Below are positions 36,847 to 45,390 of a DNA stretch of 64,000 nt, piece by piece (within the stretch, counting starts at the first letter, position 1; every line of letters begins with the position of its first letter). The stretch comes from CAZPRW01 sp964577805. GTDB taxonomy: Bacteria; Verrucomicrobiota; Verrucomicrobiia; Opitutales; JAIRKQ01. The position numbers and the translations under genes were made by a program. The stretch lies in the NCBI GenBank assembly GCA_964577805.1, contig CAZOAG010000001.1, positions 175,165 to 239,164 of the forward strand. The letters run 5' to 3'. The notes under the pieces were generated by a model. It searched no databases. It saw nothing but the letters and a program-made list of their open reading frames with translations, and was not told the DNA's origin.

Positions 36847-37623
36847 ATGTCACCTAACATACATCCTAGCGCAATAATCGAACAAGGCGCACAAATTGCC
36901 GACGATGTTACCATCGGTGCTTATGCTTACATTGGTAGTTTGACAATAATAAATAGTGGTACAAAGATCGATCATCATGCAACTGTTGTAGGTAATACTA
37001 CTATTGGAAACAATAATAGTATACACCCATATGCATATATCGGCGCACCAACACACGATTTAAAGTACAAAGGAGGAGAACCGGGTTTAAAAATTGGAAA
37101 TAACAATGTATTTCGTGAGTTTTGTACTATCCACGTTGCAACAAAACCAGAAAACACAACTATAATTGGCGACAGCAATGTGTTCTTGGCATATTCACAT
37201 GTAGCTCACGATTGTATAGTAGGAAATCATGTCATCATGAGCAGCCAAGCAGCACTTGGCGGACATGTAACAATTGATGATTTTACAAATATAGGATGGA
37301 GTGCTGGAATTCATCAATTTTGTAGAATCGGGAAATATGCAATGGTTGGTGCGTCATCAAAAGCAACACAGGACATTCCACCATATATGCTATCCGATGG
37401 ATATCCAGCAATTGTACGATCTCCAAATTTTGTAAATTTAAAACGTAACAATTTTTCTGAAACAGAAATATCTGGCGTCAAAACACTGTACAAAGTATTT
37501 TATCTACGCGGTCTTAATAAGTCACAAGCATTACAAGCAATAATGTCAGAAACAATTGATAGTACAATTTTACAAGAATTCACTGAATTTATTGAAAATA
37601 GTAAACGCGGCTGTAGATTTTAA
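36847..37623 (+). CDS. lpxA: Acyl-ACP--UDP-N-acetylglucosamine O-acyltransferase LpxA
   Basis: LpxA transfers the first hydroxyacyl chain to UDP-GlcNAc. The 258-residue protein is a left-handed beta-helix with hexapeptide repeats (IGAYAYIGSLTIIN), the catalytic His in YSHVAHDCIVG, the HQFCRIGKYAMVGASSKATQDIPPY block and a helical C-terminal tail ending SKRGCRF. It lies directly behind lpxC/fabZ, so enzymes acting on the same hydroxyacyl-ACP are made from one transcript. Confidence 0.95.
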   Translation: MSPNIHPSAIIEQGAQIADDVTIGAYAYIGSLTIINSGTKIDHHATVVGNTTIGNNNSIHPYAYIGAPTHDLKYKGGEPGLKIGNNNVFREFCTIHVATKPENTTIIGDSNVFLAYSHVAHDCIVGNHVIMSSQAALGGHVTIDDFTNIGWSAGIHQFCRIGKYAMVGASSKATQDIPPYMLSDGYPAIVRSPNFVNLKRNNFSETEISGVKTLYKVFYLRGLNKSQALQAIMSETIDSTILQEFTEFIENSKRGCRF

Positions 37624-37729
37624 CAGGAATGCAACCATATCTGTGATTGAATGATGAGGTGCACATCGAAATTTTCATGCGTTGAAAACATATAGAAATT
37701 TTTATTTTGCGTAACGATGTTACGTCATC

Positions 37730-38560
37730 TCAATGTTTGGCGGGCAAAATATTTTGTTTTATTTCTGTGCTGTCATTTTCTCTGACTTTTATTTGATTAA
37801 GTTCATTGCTTGTTATTTGTTCTGTTGTTTCTTGTTTACGTTCCGGCACATCAGCATTTACCATTTTTATTATTGAATATGTCGCATGCATACAGGTCAT
37901 CATCCATAATACTCTCATGTATATTTTTGTTATTGGGTCAGGTTTCCTGCCAATAAAAATACGATCAATTGATTCTCCAACTTTTACAACTGGCAACATA
38001 CCATTTTTTTCTAAAAATATTCTATATGATACAAACGCTATCGACACACCACCAACGAGCCACGCAAGACTAGCATTTCGAAGAACAAAGAAAGCAACAT
38101 TTATAAATAATTGATAAGCAATCGAACAACAAAACTTCAAAACATCTTCTTTGGTCGCTCCATTTTCGAAATATTTTTTATGATTTGCAACAATTTCAGC
38201 AACATCCATAACAAATTTAGCGTATGTCAAAACAATGTTACTTTTTTTCAAAAATGGCACAGTAATAGCACCAAGTGTTTTCGGAACAATTGCTATTATC
38301 GCTTTCGACAATGAAACAGTTGCTTTCGTCAATTGCTTCAACGGAATTTTCTTATTTTTTGCATTAAAAAATAGATCCGTTATAGATTTCACTTGCATTG
38401 TACTCAATTCAGCCTTTGCAACATCCGATAACAACTTCACAAATGTTGCCATCATATTGAGATCACTACCTTTCAAAACTACTGCCAATCCCTGCCCAAA
38501 AGCACAACCGTATGACATTGCCCTTGGATCAATCCTATGCGAAACTTTCGCGGCATTCAT
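37730..38560 (-). CDS. Orphan protein with paired hydrophobic helices
   Basis: I do not recognise this 276-residue protein. It has no signal peptide. A moderately hydrophobic region at about residues 90-125 is followed by a strong two-lobed hydrophobic segment around residues 150-190 (LFINVAFFVLRN, then LAWLVGGVSIAFVSYRIF), and a third around 225-240. The last 40 residues are hydrophilic and Glu/Asn/Gln-rich. A two-lobed hydrophobic domain in a type III-equipped PVC bacterium recalls chlamydial Inc proteins, but this is only a resemblance of shape. It stands between lpxA (convergent) and msbA. Confidence 0.6.
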   Translation of the reverse strand: MNAAKVSHRIDPRAMSYGCAFGQGLAVVLKGSDLNMMATFVKLLSDVAKAELSTMQVKSITDLFFNAKNKKIPLKQLTKATVSLSKAIIAIVPKTLGAITVPFLKKSNIVLTYAKFVMDVAEIVANHKKYFENGATKEDVLKFCCSIAYQLFINVAFFVLRNASLAWLVGGVSIAFVSYRIFLEKNGMLPVVKVGESIDRIFIGRKPDPITKIYMRVLWMMTCMHATYSIIKMVNADVPERKQETTEQITSNELNQIKVRENDSTEIKQNILPAKH

Positions 38561-38725
38561 AGGAAACAAGTGTACCTATGCTATTTAATAGGTCAATAAC
38601 GAAGCGATTTTTGATATAATAACTACATGCTTGTAGTGTTCAGACACATTTGGACTGTTATTATATTACACCAACAAACAATTCGTCGCCCAAATTTATT
38701 TCAACACACTTATATGTTATAATTT

Positions 38726-40519
38726 TCAGTTAGTCATTTCTTTTTTCAACCCTTGCTGTTTTTGATACAATTGAAAATATATAGAGTCCTTTTTCTTTAC
38801 TAATTCTGTTGGAGATCCTACCTCTACAATTTTTCCATGATCAAGCACATATACGGTATCGACTATCGACATCATAGTAAATCTATGAGATATCAAAATT
38901 GCTGTTCTGTTCTTTGTTAAATTTTCTATACCAATATGTACAGCATGCTCACTATTAGCATCCAATGCAGATGTTGCCTCATCCAATATTAAAATTGGTG
39001 CATTGCGTAAAAACGCACGTGCTAATGCTATTCTCTGTTGCTGTCCACCAGATAATCTAGCACCACCTTCTCCTACCAGTGTATTATATCCATCTTCAAG
39101 CTCATTAATAAAATCATGTGCATATGCTTGTTTCGCAGCAGATATAACATCTTCCATGCTAGCATCTGGCTGACTCCATTTAATATTATCCGCAATAGTA
39201 CCGTTGATTAATGTAGGTGATTGTGGGACGAATGATATCTGTCTGCGAAGATCTTTTAATCGCATATCACGAATATCAATTCCATCGATAGTCACGGCAC
39301 CGCTGTCAATATCATAAAATCGTAATATTATATTTGCTATTGTTGTCTTTCCTGCTCCACTACTACCTACCAACGCATATGTTTTTCCATGTTCCATGTT
39401 GGCAGAGATAGATTGCAATGTAGGATTTTCTTTATCATATGAAAAACAAACATTATCAAACGCAATATCGCCCCTTACACGCCCAATGTCAATTGGAGAC
39501 ACTGGATCATGTATTTTTTCATCGAAATTTAATAGTTCTTCTATTCTCATTAAACTGGCAGAACATGCTTTAATACGATTATTCAAATCAGCGACTTTCT
39601 TTATTGGTTCGTAACTCAAATATAATGCACCAGTCAATGCAATAAAAACATCCGCCCCAATATGTTTTTGATAGGCATAAAACATCGCAAATCCTACCCC
39701 AAATGATGCTACTACCTCAATAATCGGTGACATTATTATGGAATATTTTAATGCTTTCATCACCTTTTCCATGACGTTATCGCACATCGAACGATATCTT
39801 TCTACCTCAATATCTTCCATTGCAAACGCGCGTATTTCTTGTACAGCAGATAAATTATGTGCTAACTTTGTGGTCAATCTTTCAGCAGCTACTTGCAATC
39901 CCATCGTCTTTTGCCGCATCTTCTTTCCGACTATTTTTATTGGAATAATTGCAACAGCTGCAGCTAAGAAGAATATCAATAATATTATCACATCTGATTG
40001 TTTATAACACAAATAGATCAATGCTGCAACTGCACTAAACAAAGCCATCGGCTGCTTTATGATTTCTTGCGAAACTGCAATTATGGTCTCTTGCAATATT
40101 GTCGTGTCATTTAGACTACGCGTTATCAAGACACCTGGTTCTGTCTTTTTAAAATAATCTACAGGCAATCTTTGAATTTTATCAAAAATCATCACTCGCA
40201 ATCCCTGCAATATTTTCTGTCCACAATATCCTATATAATATGCATTTACTATTGAGAAAAATGCACGTGCTGACATTGCAATCATCGGCGCCATCGACAC
40301 AACAATAATTGTACATAATGGCAATGAGTCTCTAGAAAATACCTTTTCCGATGCTATTTTTAAAATAACAGGAATACCAAATCCACTCGACAATCCGTAT
40401 AATACTCCGGCCAATACAGCGATCACAAACTGCCATTTAGACTTTCCCAAAAAGCTAAAATACTTTAAAAATGAAAAAGCATTGATAAATCGTTTTTTTA
40501 CAGATTGTAGTAAATACAT
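38726..40519 (-). CDS. msbA: MsbA-type ABC exporter (lipid A flippase candidate)
   Basis: The 597-residue half-transporter has six N-terminal membrane helices and a C-terminal ATPase. Motifs are Walker A GSSGAGKTT, signature LSGGQQQR, Walker B ILILDEATSALD and the H-loop in LISHRF. MsbA-type proteins flip core-lipid A across the inner membrane as homodimers. Genome position next to lpx genes supports that role, although multidrug homologues have the same fold. The ATG at 40519 is preferred to the TTG at 40540. It is divergent from dxr. Confidence 0.85.
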   Translation of the reverse strand: MYLLQSVKKRFINAFSFLKYFSFLGKSKWQFVIAVLAGVLYGLSSGFGIPVILKIASEKVFSRDSLPLCTIIVVSMAPMIAMSARAFFSIVNAYYIGYCGQKILQGLRVMIFDKIQRLPVDYFKKTEPGVLITRSLNDTTILQETIIAVSQEIIKQPMALFSAVAALIYLCYKQSDVIILLIFFLAAAVAIIPIKIVGKKMRQKTMGLQVAAERLTTKLAHNLSAVQEIRAFAMEDIEVERYRSMCDNVMEKVMKALKYSIIMSPIIEVVASFGVGFAMFYAYQKHIGADVFIALTGALYLSYEPIKKVADLNNRIKACSASLMRIEELLNFDEKIHDPVSPIDIGRVRGDIAFDNVCFSYDKENPTLQSISANMEHGKTYALVGSSGAGKTTIANIILRFYDIDSGAVTIDGIDIRDMRLKDLRRQISFVPQSPTLINGTIADNIKWSQPDASMEDVISAAKQAYAHDFINELEDGYNTLVGEGGARLSGGQQQRIALARAFLRNAPILILDEATSALDANSEHAVHIGIENLTKNRTAILISHRFTMMSIVDTVYVLDHGKIVEVGSPTELVKKKDSIYFQLYQKQQGLKKEMTN

Positions 40520-40569
40520 TACAATGGGAGATTTCTCCAAAACTTTTCCATTGCAATCTTTAAATTTTT

Positions 40570-41736
40570 ATGAGCATGGAAAATGTGAAAAGACATGTTG
40601 TTATATTTGGTGCAACCGGATCTATTGGCACTCAAACATTAAATGTTATTCGGCGATACAAACAACATTTTCACATCGATGGAATAACATGTCACAACAA
40701 TATCGACAGATTAGCAAATATTGCACATGAATTTAACATAAAAAATGTTGGAATTAGTGATTCCAATGCTTTTAAAGATAAAAAACACTTATTTCCTGGT
40801 GACACACGTTTTTTTTTAGGGCATGATGGATTGTGCGAAATGGCACAATTTACTGATGCGCATGCTATCGTAATGGCAATAACAGGTACCGATGGCATAA
40901 TTCCTACATTATACGGAATACATCGCAAGAAAGACGTTCTATTGGCCAGCAAAGAAATTTTAGTAGTTGCCGGGAAATATATAATGTCTGAAGCAAGAAA
41001 ATATAACTGCAAATTATTGCCAATCGACAGCGAGCATAATGCAATATTTCAATGCTTAATAGGAAATCAACGGCTTGTAAAAAAAATAATATTAACAGCA
41101 TCAGGAGGCCCATTTTTAAATATACCAATTCAGAAAATGTCCGACATTACTCCTGAACAAGCACTTAAACACCCTACATGGAATATGGGGAAGAAGATCA
41201 GTATTGATTCTGCAACAATGGCAAATAAGGGCTTAGAAATAATAGAAGCGCGATGGCTGTTTGATATGCAACCAGATCAAATCTCCGTTGTGATACATCC
41301 CGAAAGCATAATTCATTCCATGGTAGAATTTTCAGACAACACAATAATGGCACAAATGTCACCAACAAATATGGAATATCCCATCGCTTATTGTTTGTTC
41401 TACCCAAAAACATATAGTGACAACAGAGCTGGTTTAGATTTTGATGCAATGCGAAGTCTAAGCTTTAAAGAACCAAATGAAACTAAATTTCCTTGTCTAA
41501 AACTCGCTCGACAATGTCTAGAAGCCGGCGGCAATACGTGTTCTGTTTTTCAAGCAGCAAACGAAGTCGCTGTTGAATCATTTTTAAAAAAGCAAATAAA
41601 ATTCACTTACATACCACATATTATAGAAAAGACATTATCTAATTATAGCGGCGAAAAAAATACATCATTAGAAGATGCAATTTCAACAGTAGAAACAGCA
41701 CGAGTAATAGCAAAAAACATATTATGTAAACTATAA
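40570..41736 (+). CDS. dxr: 1-deoxy-D-xylulose 5-phosphate reductoisomerase
   Basis: Dxr converts DXP to MEP with NADPH, the first committed step of the MEP isoprenoid pathway. The 388-residue protein has the NADPH site GATGSIGTQTL, LASKEILVVAG, the metal-site block LPIDSEHNAIFQC, ILTASGGPF, DSATMANKGLE and HPESIIHSMVEF. Length is normal. It is the only isoprenoid gene in the window and appears monocistronic. Confidence 0.96.
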   Translation: MSMENVKRHVVIFGATGSIGTQTLNVIRRYKQHFHIDGITCHNNIDRLANIAHEFNIKNVGISDSNAFKDKKHLFPGDTRFFLGHDGLCEMAQFTDAHAIVMAITGTDGIIPTLYGIHRKKDVLLASKEILVVAGKYIMSEARKYNCKLLPIDSEHNAIFQCLIGNQRLVKKIILTASGGPFLNIPIQKMSDITPEQALKHPTWNMGKKISIDSATMANKGLEIIEARWLFDMQPDQISVVIHPESIIHSMVEFSDNTIMAQMSPTNMEYPIAYCLFYPKTYSDNRAGLDFDAMRSLSFKEPNETKFPCLKLARQCLEAGGNTCSVFQAANEVAVESFLKKQIKFTYIPHIIEKTLSNYSGEKNTSLEDAISTVETARVIAKNILCKL

Positions 41737-41804
41737 AAACGTATTAATAATTCAGTCTACTTTATTGATTTGATTTTTTTACAACAAGCAGTACAATTCA
41801 TGCG

Positions 41805-42188
41805 ATGGAGAGTAATGAGATAAGATCCTGCAACAAAGATATTACAATTATAAACAGTGACCCAATTAAGAATGCAACTTTTAACAAGAGAAGTATATCA
41901 GGACATACAAATGCTGAAAATCCAAATCAAAAACCTAGAATAGGTGCTAAGAAAATAGAAAAAAGAGCCATCGATAATGTTGACCAAAAACACAATTCAA
42001 TCAAATCGATCTCATCATCATTTATAAAAGGAGGCATAAGTGGTATTACCAGCGCTGCGGTCGGAGCAGCAGGAACAGCCATTGGTACCTTTTTGTTGGG
42101 ACCAATAGGTGGTATCATTGGCGGCATCGCTGGTTCTGCTGTTGGAGAAGCAGTCGGCAGCGCAATTGGTGAAAAAATTACAGAATGA
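41805..42188 (+). CDS. Small glycine-zipper protein
   Basis: This 127-residue protein has a basic, polar first half (residues 1-70) and a glycine-zipper C-terminal half with repeated G-x-x-x-G spacing (GGISGITSAAVGAAGTAIG, GPIGGIIGGIAGSAVG). Such segments form tight helical hairpins in membranes and occur in outer-membrane lipoproteins, bacteriocins and secreted toxins. There is no signal peptide or lipobox. A hairpin at 42201-42230 follows the stop. The family is unknown; a membrane-active secreted protein is one possibility. Confidence 0.6.
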   Translation: MESNEIRSCNKDITIINSDPIKNATFNKRSISGHTNAENPNQKPRIGAKKIEKRAIDNVDQKHNSIKSISSSFIKGGISGITSAAVGAAGTAIGTFLLGPIGGIIGGIAGSAVGEAVGSAIGEKITE

Positions 42189-42200
42189 AAATTTTTCTTA

Positions 42201-42240
42201 ATCCGCCAAAAGCCACATTTTTTAGCGGATATTTCTTTTA
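42201..42240 (+). terminator. Candidate terminator after the glycine-zipper gene
   Basis: ATCCGC (42201-42206) pairs with GCGGAT (42225-42230), with further A/T pairing possible inside the 18-base loop, and ATTTCTTTT follows. The stem is short and the T-run interrupted. Confidence 0.4.
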
Positions 42241-42364
42241 ATTACGTAAAATTGAAAAAACATAGTCAAAGCGTTTACATACCATTATTTTGCAATTGAC
42301 AGTTGATTTAAGTTCATACGACTGATAGCATCGTTTTTTGACAAGAAATACGAAGAAAGGAAAT

Positions 42365-43240
42365 ATGGATAATATTAGCCAAAATAACGCTGTGATTAGA
42401 CATAGAACGACTAACACGACAACTGATCAGACACAACGTCATAAATCATGTGACCAATCCTTTGATGGACGTGTCGTAAACAATCATCGTTCTCATGACT
42501 ATCATATAGATCAAGATCATGAATCTCGTCAATTGACAGAGTATAACTGTTATTCAGGTACGTCAAATGTTCATTCTAGACACAACGCGAAAGATCAAAA
42601 CAAATGTCGACAGTATCAATATTTGCGTGACATTGATATAGATGATGACTCTTTTGATGAATATAATGTATCATGTTTTTCAAAGGTCCTTGGATGTTGC
42701 GCACATTTCCCTTGGAAAAGTTTAGGCATAGGCACTTTGTTGGCAACAACGGTTACAAACATGTGGTTTGCAATACATGCCTATACTGATAACAATGCGC
42801 CAACTGGCACTGTATTTGCGTTCGCCGGCCAACAAGATTCCATTCCTGATGGCTTTTTGTTATGCAATGGTTCTGTACTGTCAATAAACGAACATAGACG
42901 ATTGTTTTCTATTATCGGAACGACATACAATATCGGCAATGAAAATGGACTACAATTCCGATTACCAAATTATTATCAAAAGTTTTTGCAAGGAGATGAC
43001 ACTCCTGGTATTATTAAAGAACCTGGGTTACCAAATATAAAAGGAACATTTGGTACAATTGCATCAGAAAATTGGTTCCAGGGCGCATTCTTCGAACAAC
43101 AAAGAATAAACAATGTAAAAAGATTACATGACAAAGCTAGTTTAGTTGGCTTTGATGCATCACGTTCCAATTCGATATATGGGAAAAGCGATACAGTACA
43201 GCCACCAGCTGCTACTGTACTTTACATTATAAAAGACTGA
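42365..43240 (+). CDS. Membrane-anchored phage tail-collar domain protein
   Basis: The 291-residue protein starts at ATG 42365 after AAAGGAAAT. Residues 1-105 are very hydrophilic and rich in His, Asp, Asn and Arg. One membrane helix follows at about 118-136 (SLGIGTLLATTVTNMWFAI), and then a phage tail-collar domain (PDGFLLCNGSVLSINEHRRLF, FRLPNYYQKFLQG). The end is a short strand, TVLYIIKD. Tail-collar domains normally sit at fibre tips of phages and phage-like devices. A single-pass anchored version would place the collar domain on the periplasmic or outer side. No other phage gene is nearby. Confidence 0.75.
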   Translation: MDNISQNNAVIRHRTTNTTTDQTQRHKSCDQSFDGRVVNNHRSHDYHIDQDHESRQLTEYNCYSGTSNVHSRHNAKDQNKCRQYQYLRDIDIDDDSFDEYNVSCFSKVLGCCAHFPWKSLGIGTLLATTVTNMWFAIHAYTDNNAPTGTVFAFAGQQDSIPDGFLLCNGSVLSINEHRRLFSIIGTTYNIGNENGLQFRLPNYYQKFLQGDDTPGIIKEPGLPNIKGTFGTIASENWFQGAFFEQQRINNVKRLHDKASLVGFDASRSNSIYGKSDTVQPPAATVLYIIKD

Positions 43241-43297
43241 AACACTTGACACGTAGTGCTCATATAACGTCTACGAAAACACAGTCAGATAAAAACA

Positions 43298-43684
43298 TCA
43301 TCTGACAGCCTTCATCCGTTGTGAAATTGCCGTTTTTGATGCTAGTCGTGTATGAGCATTGCTTGGACGATTAATAGCATATAATCTTACTTCAGAATTT
43401 GAAACGTGGACTACGTTATTATCCTTAGCTACGACCAATCCATTGGATTTTATTACAGATTTTAATGCATTCGATGAAGACAGTCTTACAATTTTTGTAT
43501 CCAATTCTGCATTTTTTACCGCATACGATGATTTTATTTGCGATAATCGTAATAATTCCTGTCCGAAAACTAAAAGATCTTGTCGTGCTTTTACAACCAT
43601 TATTGACGCGACAAATGTCCAACCTATGATGCTTAATATTAAGCACTTCACAAATTTTGAACGATGTAATTTTCTATTTTTCAC
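43298..43684 (-). CDS. ftsL: FtsL-like division protein
   Basis: This 128-residue protein has one membrane helix near the N-terminus (CLILSIIGWTFVASIMVV) followed by a periplasmic coiled coil of about 50 residues and a polar tail. Size, topology and position straight after rsmH in the dcw cluster fit FtsL, which links FtsI and the division machinery with FtsB. FtsL is poorly conserved, so position is the main evidence. The ATG overlaps the rsmH stop. The genes normally following it (ftsI, murE) are missing here. Confidence 0.6.
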   Translation of the reverse strand: MKNRKLHRSKFVKCLILSIIGWTFVASIMVVKARQDLLVFGQELLRLSQIKSSYAVKNAELDTKIVRLSSSNALKSVIKSNGLVVAKDNNVVHVSNSEVRLYAINRPSNAHTRLASKTAISQRMKAVR

Positions 43685-44628
43685 TTTTTTATATCGGTGT
43701 TTTTTGTTTTTTCCAAAACACGCAGTTTTGCCGATCTACTGCGGGGATTGCGGTTAATTTCAAACTCAGTCGGGAGGAGCGGTTTCTTGGTTAAAATATT
43801 TCCATATGACATTCGATTCTGTTGATACGTACTATCATAACGATCAACTGATTTTCCTGCCATTTTATTAAAAAATCTCTTTATAATACGGTCTTCAAGC
43901 GAATGGAAACTAATGACCACAAGACGGCCACCTATTGCTAATCGCTGAAATATAAGGGGCAAAGCACGCTCTATCGAACGCAACTCATCATTGATAAATA
44001 TTCGTATTCCTTGAAAGACTTTCGTTGCCGGATGTATTTTCTGATGTTTCTTTGGTAAATTTCGAACGATCAAATCGGCAAATGTATCTGCATACGACAA
44101 TGCGCCATCATGCCTATGATCAATTATCGTCTTAACAATATTCTTCCAAAAAATTTCTTCACCATAATCACGAATCGCAACAACTAATTCCTGTTCAGTG
44201 GCATATCGCAAAAATTGCTCAGCAGTAATGCCCGACGAATTGTCCATCCTCATATCTAATGGAGAATGATGCTTAAACGAAAAACCACGCAATGCATCAT
44301 CCAATTGAAACGATGACACACCCAAATCCATCAATACTCCGTTAAATTCTGGCAATTGCAAATCAGCAATATCAGCAAAATTAGAACGATAAAATGCAAA
44401 ATTTTTACAACGCAATGCAACATCATTTGCTCGATGTTCTGCCATAGGATCACGATCTAGTGCATGTACAAAATTATTTTCATTCGCAGATAATATGCCG
44501 CTTGAATGACCACCACCACCGAATGTACAATCTAGAAAAATACCACCACTGCGAGCATTTAACCAGCTTAACGACTCATCCAGCATAACTGGACAATGTG
44601 AAAAATTTGACTGGTCATTAACGTTCAT
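43681..44628 (-). CDS. rsmH: 16S rRNA (cytosine(1402)-N(4))-methyltransferase
   Basis: RsmH (MraW) methylates C1402 in the ribosomal P site. The 315-residue protein shows HCPVMLDESLSWL, the SAM-binding LDCTFGGGGHSSGIL, DLGVSSFQLDDALRGFSF, LDMRMD and the late GGRLVVISFHSLEDRIIKRFF block. It lies between mraZ and the ftsL-like gene with ATGA-type overlaps on both sides, so the three are translationally coupled. Confidence 0.96.
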   Translation of the reverse strand: MNVNDQSNFSHCPVMLDESLSWLNARSGGIFLDCTFGGGGHSSGILSANENNFVHALDRDPMAEHRANDVALRCKNFAFYRSNFADIADLQLPEFNGVLMDLGVSSFQLDDALRGFSFKHHSPLDMRMDNSSGITAEQFLRYATEQELVVAIRDYGEEIFWKNIVKTIIDHRHDGALSYADTFADLIVRNLPKKHQKIHPATKVFQGIRIFINDELRSIERALPLIFQRLAIGGRLVVISFHSLEDRIIKRFFNKMAGKSVDRYDSTYQQNRMSYGNILTKKPLLPTEFEINRNPRSRSAKLRVLEKTKNTDIKK

Positions 44629-45113
44629 AGCCCGAGCTGTGTTAAAATTTGACTAATTTCATCATCATTTTCTTCATCACTATCAATGTAAGCATCGTAT
44701 CGCGACGGCTCCCATATGCTGAATGTAACAAAATTACCAACCATTACAACTTCTTTTTTCAAAAATGCATGACGCATCAACGATGAATTAATAGCAATTC
44801 GACCCTGACTATCACATACCAATTGATCCGCTCTGGAAAATAATTTCGTCAGTACTTTTTGCCCTGCTTTATCTCCTAAGCTGATATTTGATACCTTCTC
44901 TCTCAACTTTTCAACCATATGAGGAGGATATACAGTTATGCAACCTGACGTGTTAGGAATAGCAATATAAACATCGCTATCATTGTCACCAAAACGCCAT
45001 TTTGCAGGCAACAACACCCTGCCCTTTTCATCCGCATTACGGGCATGTTTCCCTACATAAATGTTGCGTGATTCAATCACAATAAAACGACCTTTATCGC
45101 CACTATCCCCCAT
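44625..45113 (-). CDS. mraZ: Transcriptional regulator/division protein MraZ
   Basis: MraZ is an AbrB-like DNA-binding protein that heads the dcw cluster and represses it in E. coli. The 162-residue product has two MraZ repeats; the first reads KHARNADEKGRVLLPAKWR and the second SRADQLVCDSQGRIAINSSL. It carries about 17 extra residues before the normal start, so the true start may be internal (a GTG lies at codon 12). It begins the shortened mraZ-rsmH-ftsL operon and may autoregulate from the 270-base region shared with divergent dnaX. Confidence 0.9.
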   Translation of the reverse strand: MGDSGDKGRFIVIESRNIYVGKHARNADEKGRVLLPAKWRFGDNDSDVYIAIPNTSGCITVYPPHMVEKLREKVSNISLGDKAGQKVLTKLFSRADQLVCDSQGRIAINSSLMRHAFLKKEVVMVGNFVTFSIWEPSRYDAYIDSDEENDDEISQILTQLGL

Positions 45114-45390
45114 TCTTTCCCACTGTCAAGAAAGATTATGCAATTTATTTCAAAAATTTATTATCCCAATAACATGTAGAGCACATAGATACTGCCATTT
45201 TGATCTTAGCACATAAGTTATCCAAGTCACTTCACGACCTGCAAAAATAACCATAAAATTGCCATTAAAAATGAAGCGCCATGCACGTCACCAAAATATG
45301 TCGCATAATTCACACATTTGTTATTTTTACATACAGTTTTTTATTTTACTTTGTTTATGTCATCATAATAGTTGTTGATGATTGAACATC

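Noticed and set aside
45220..45232. A DnaA-box-like TTATCCA in the mraZ-dnaX gap, considered as an origin signal
   Set aside because: There is only one imperfect box, with no cluster, no AT-rich unwinding repeats and no dnaA or other origin-linked gene.
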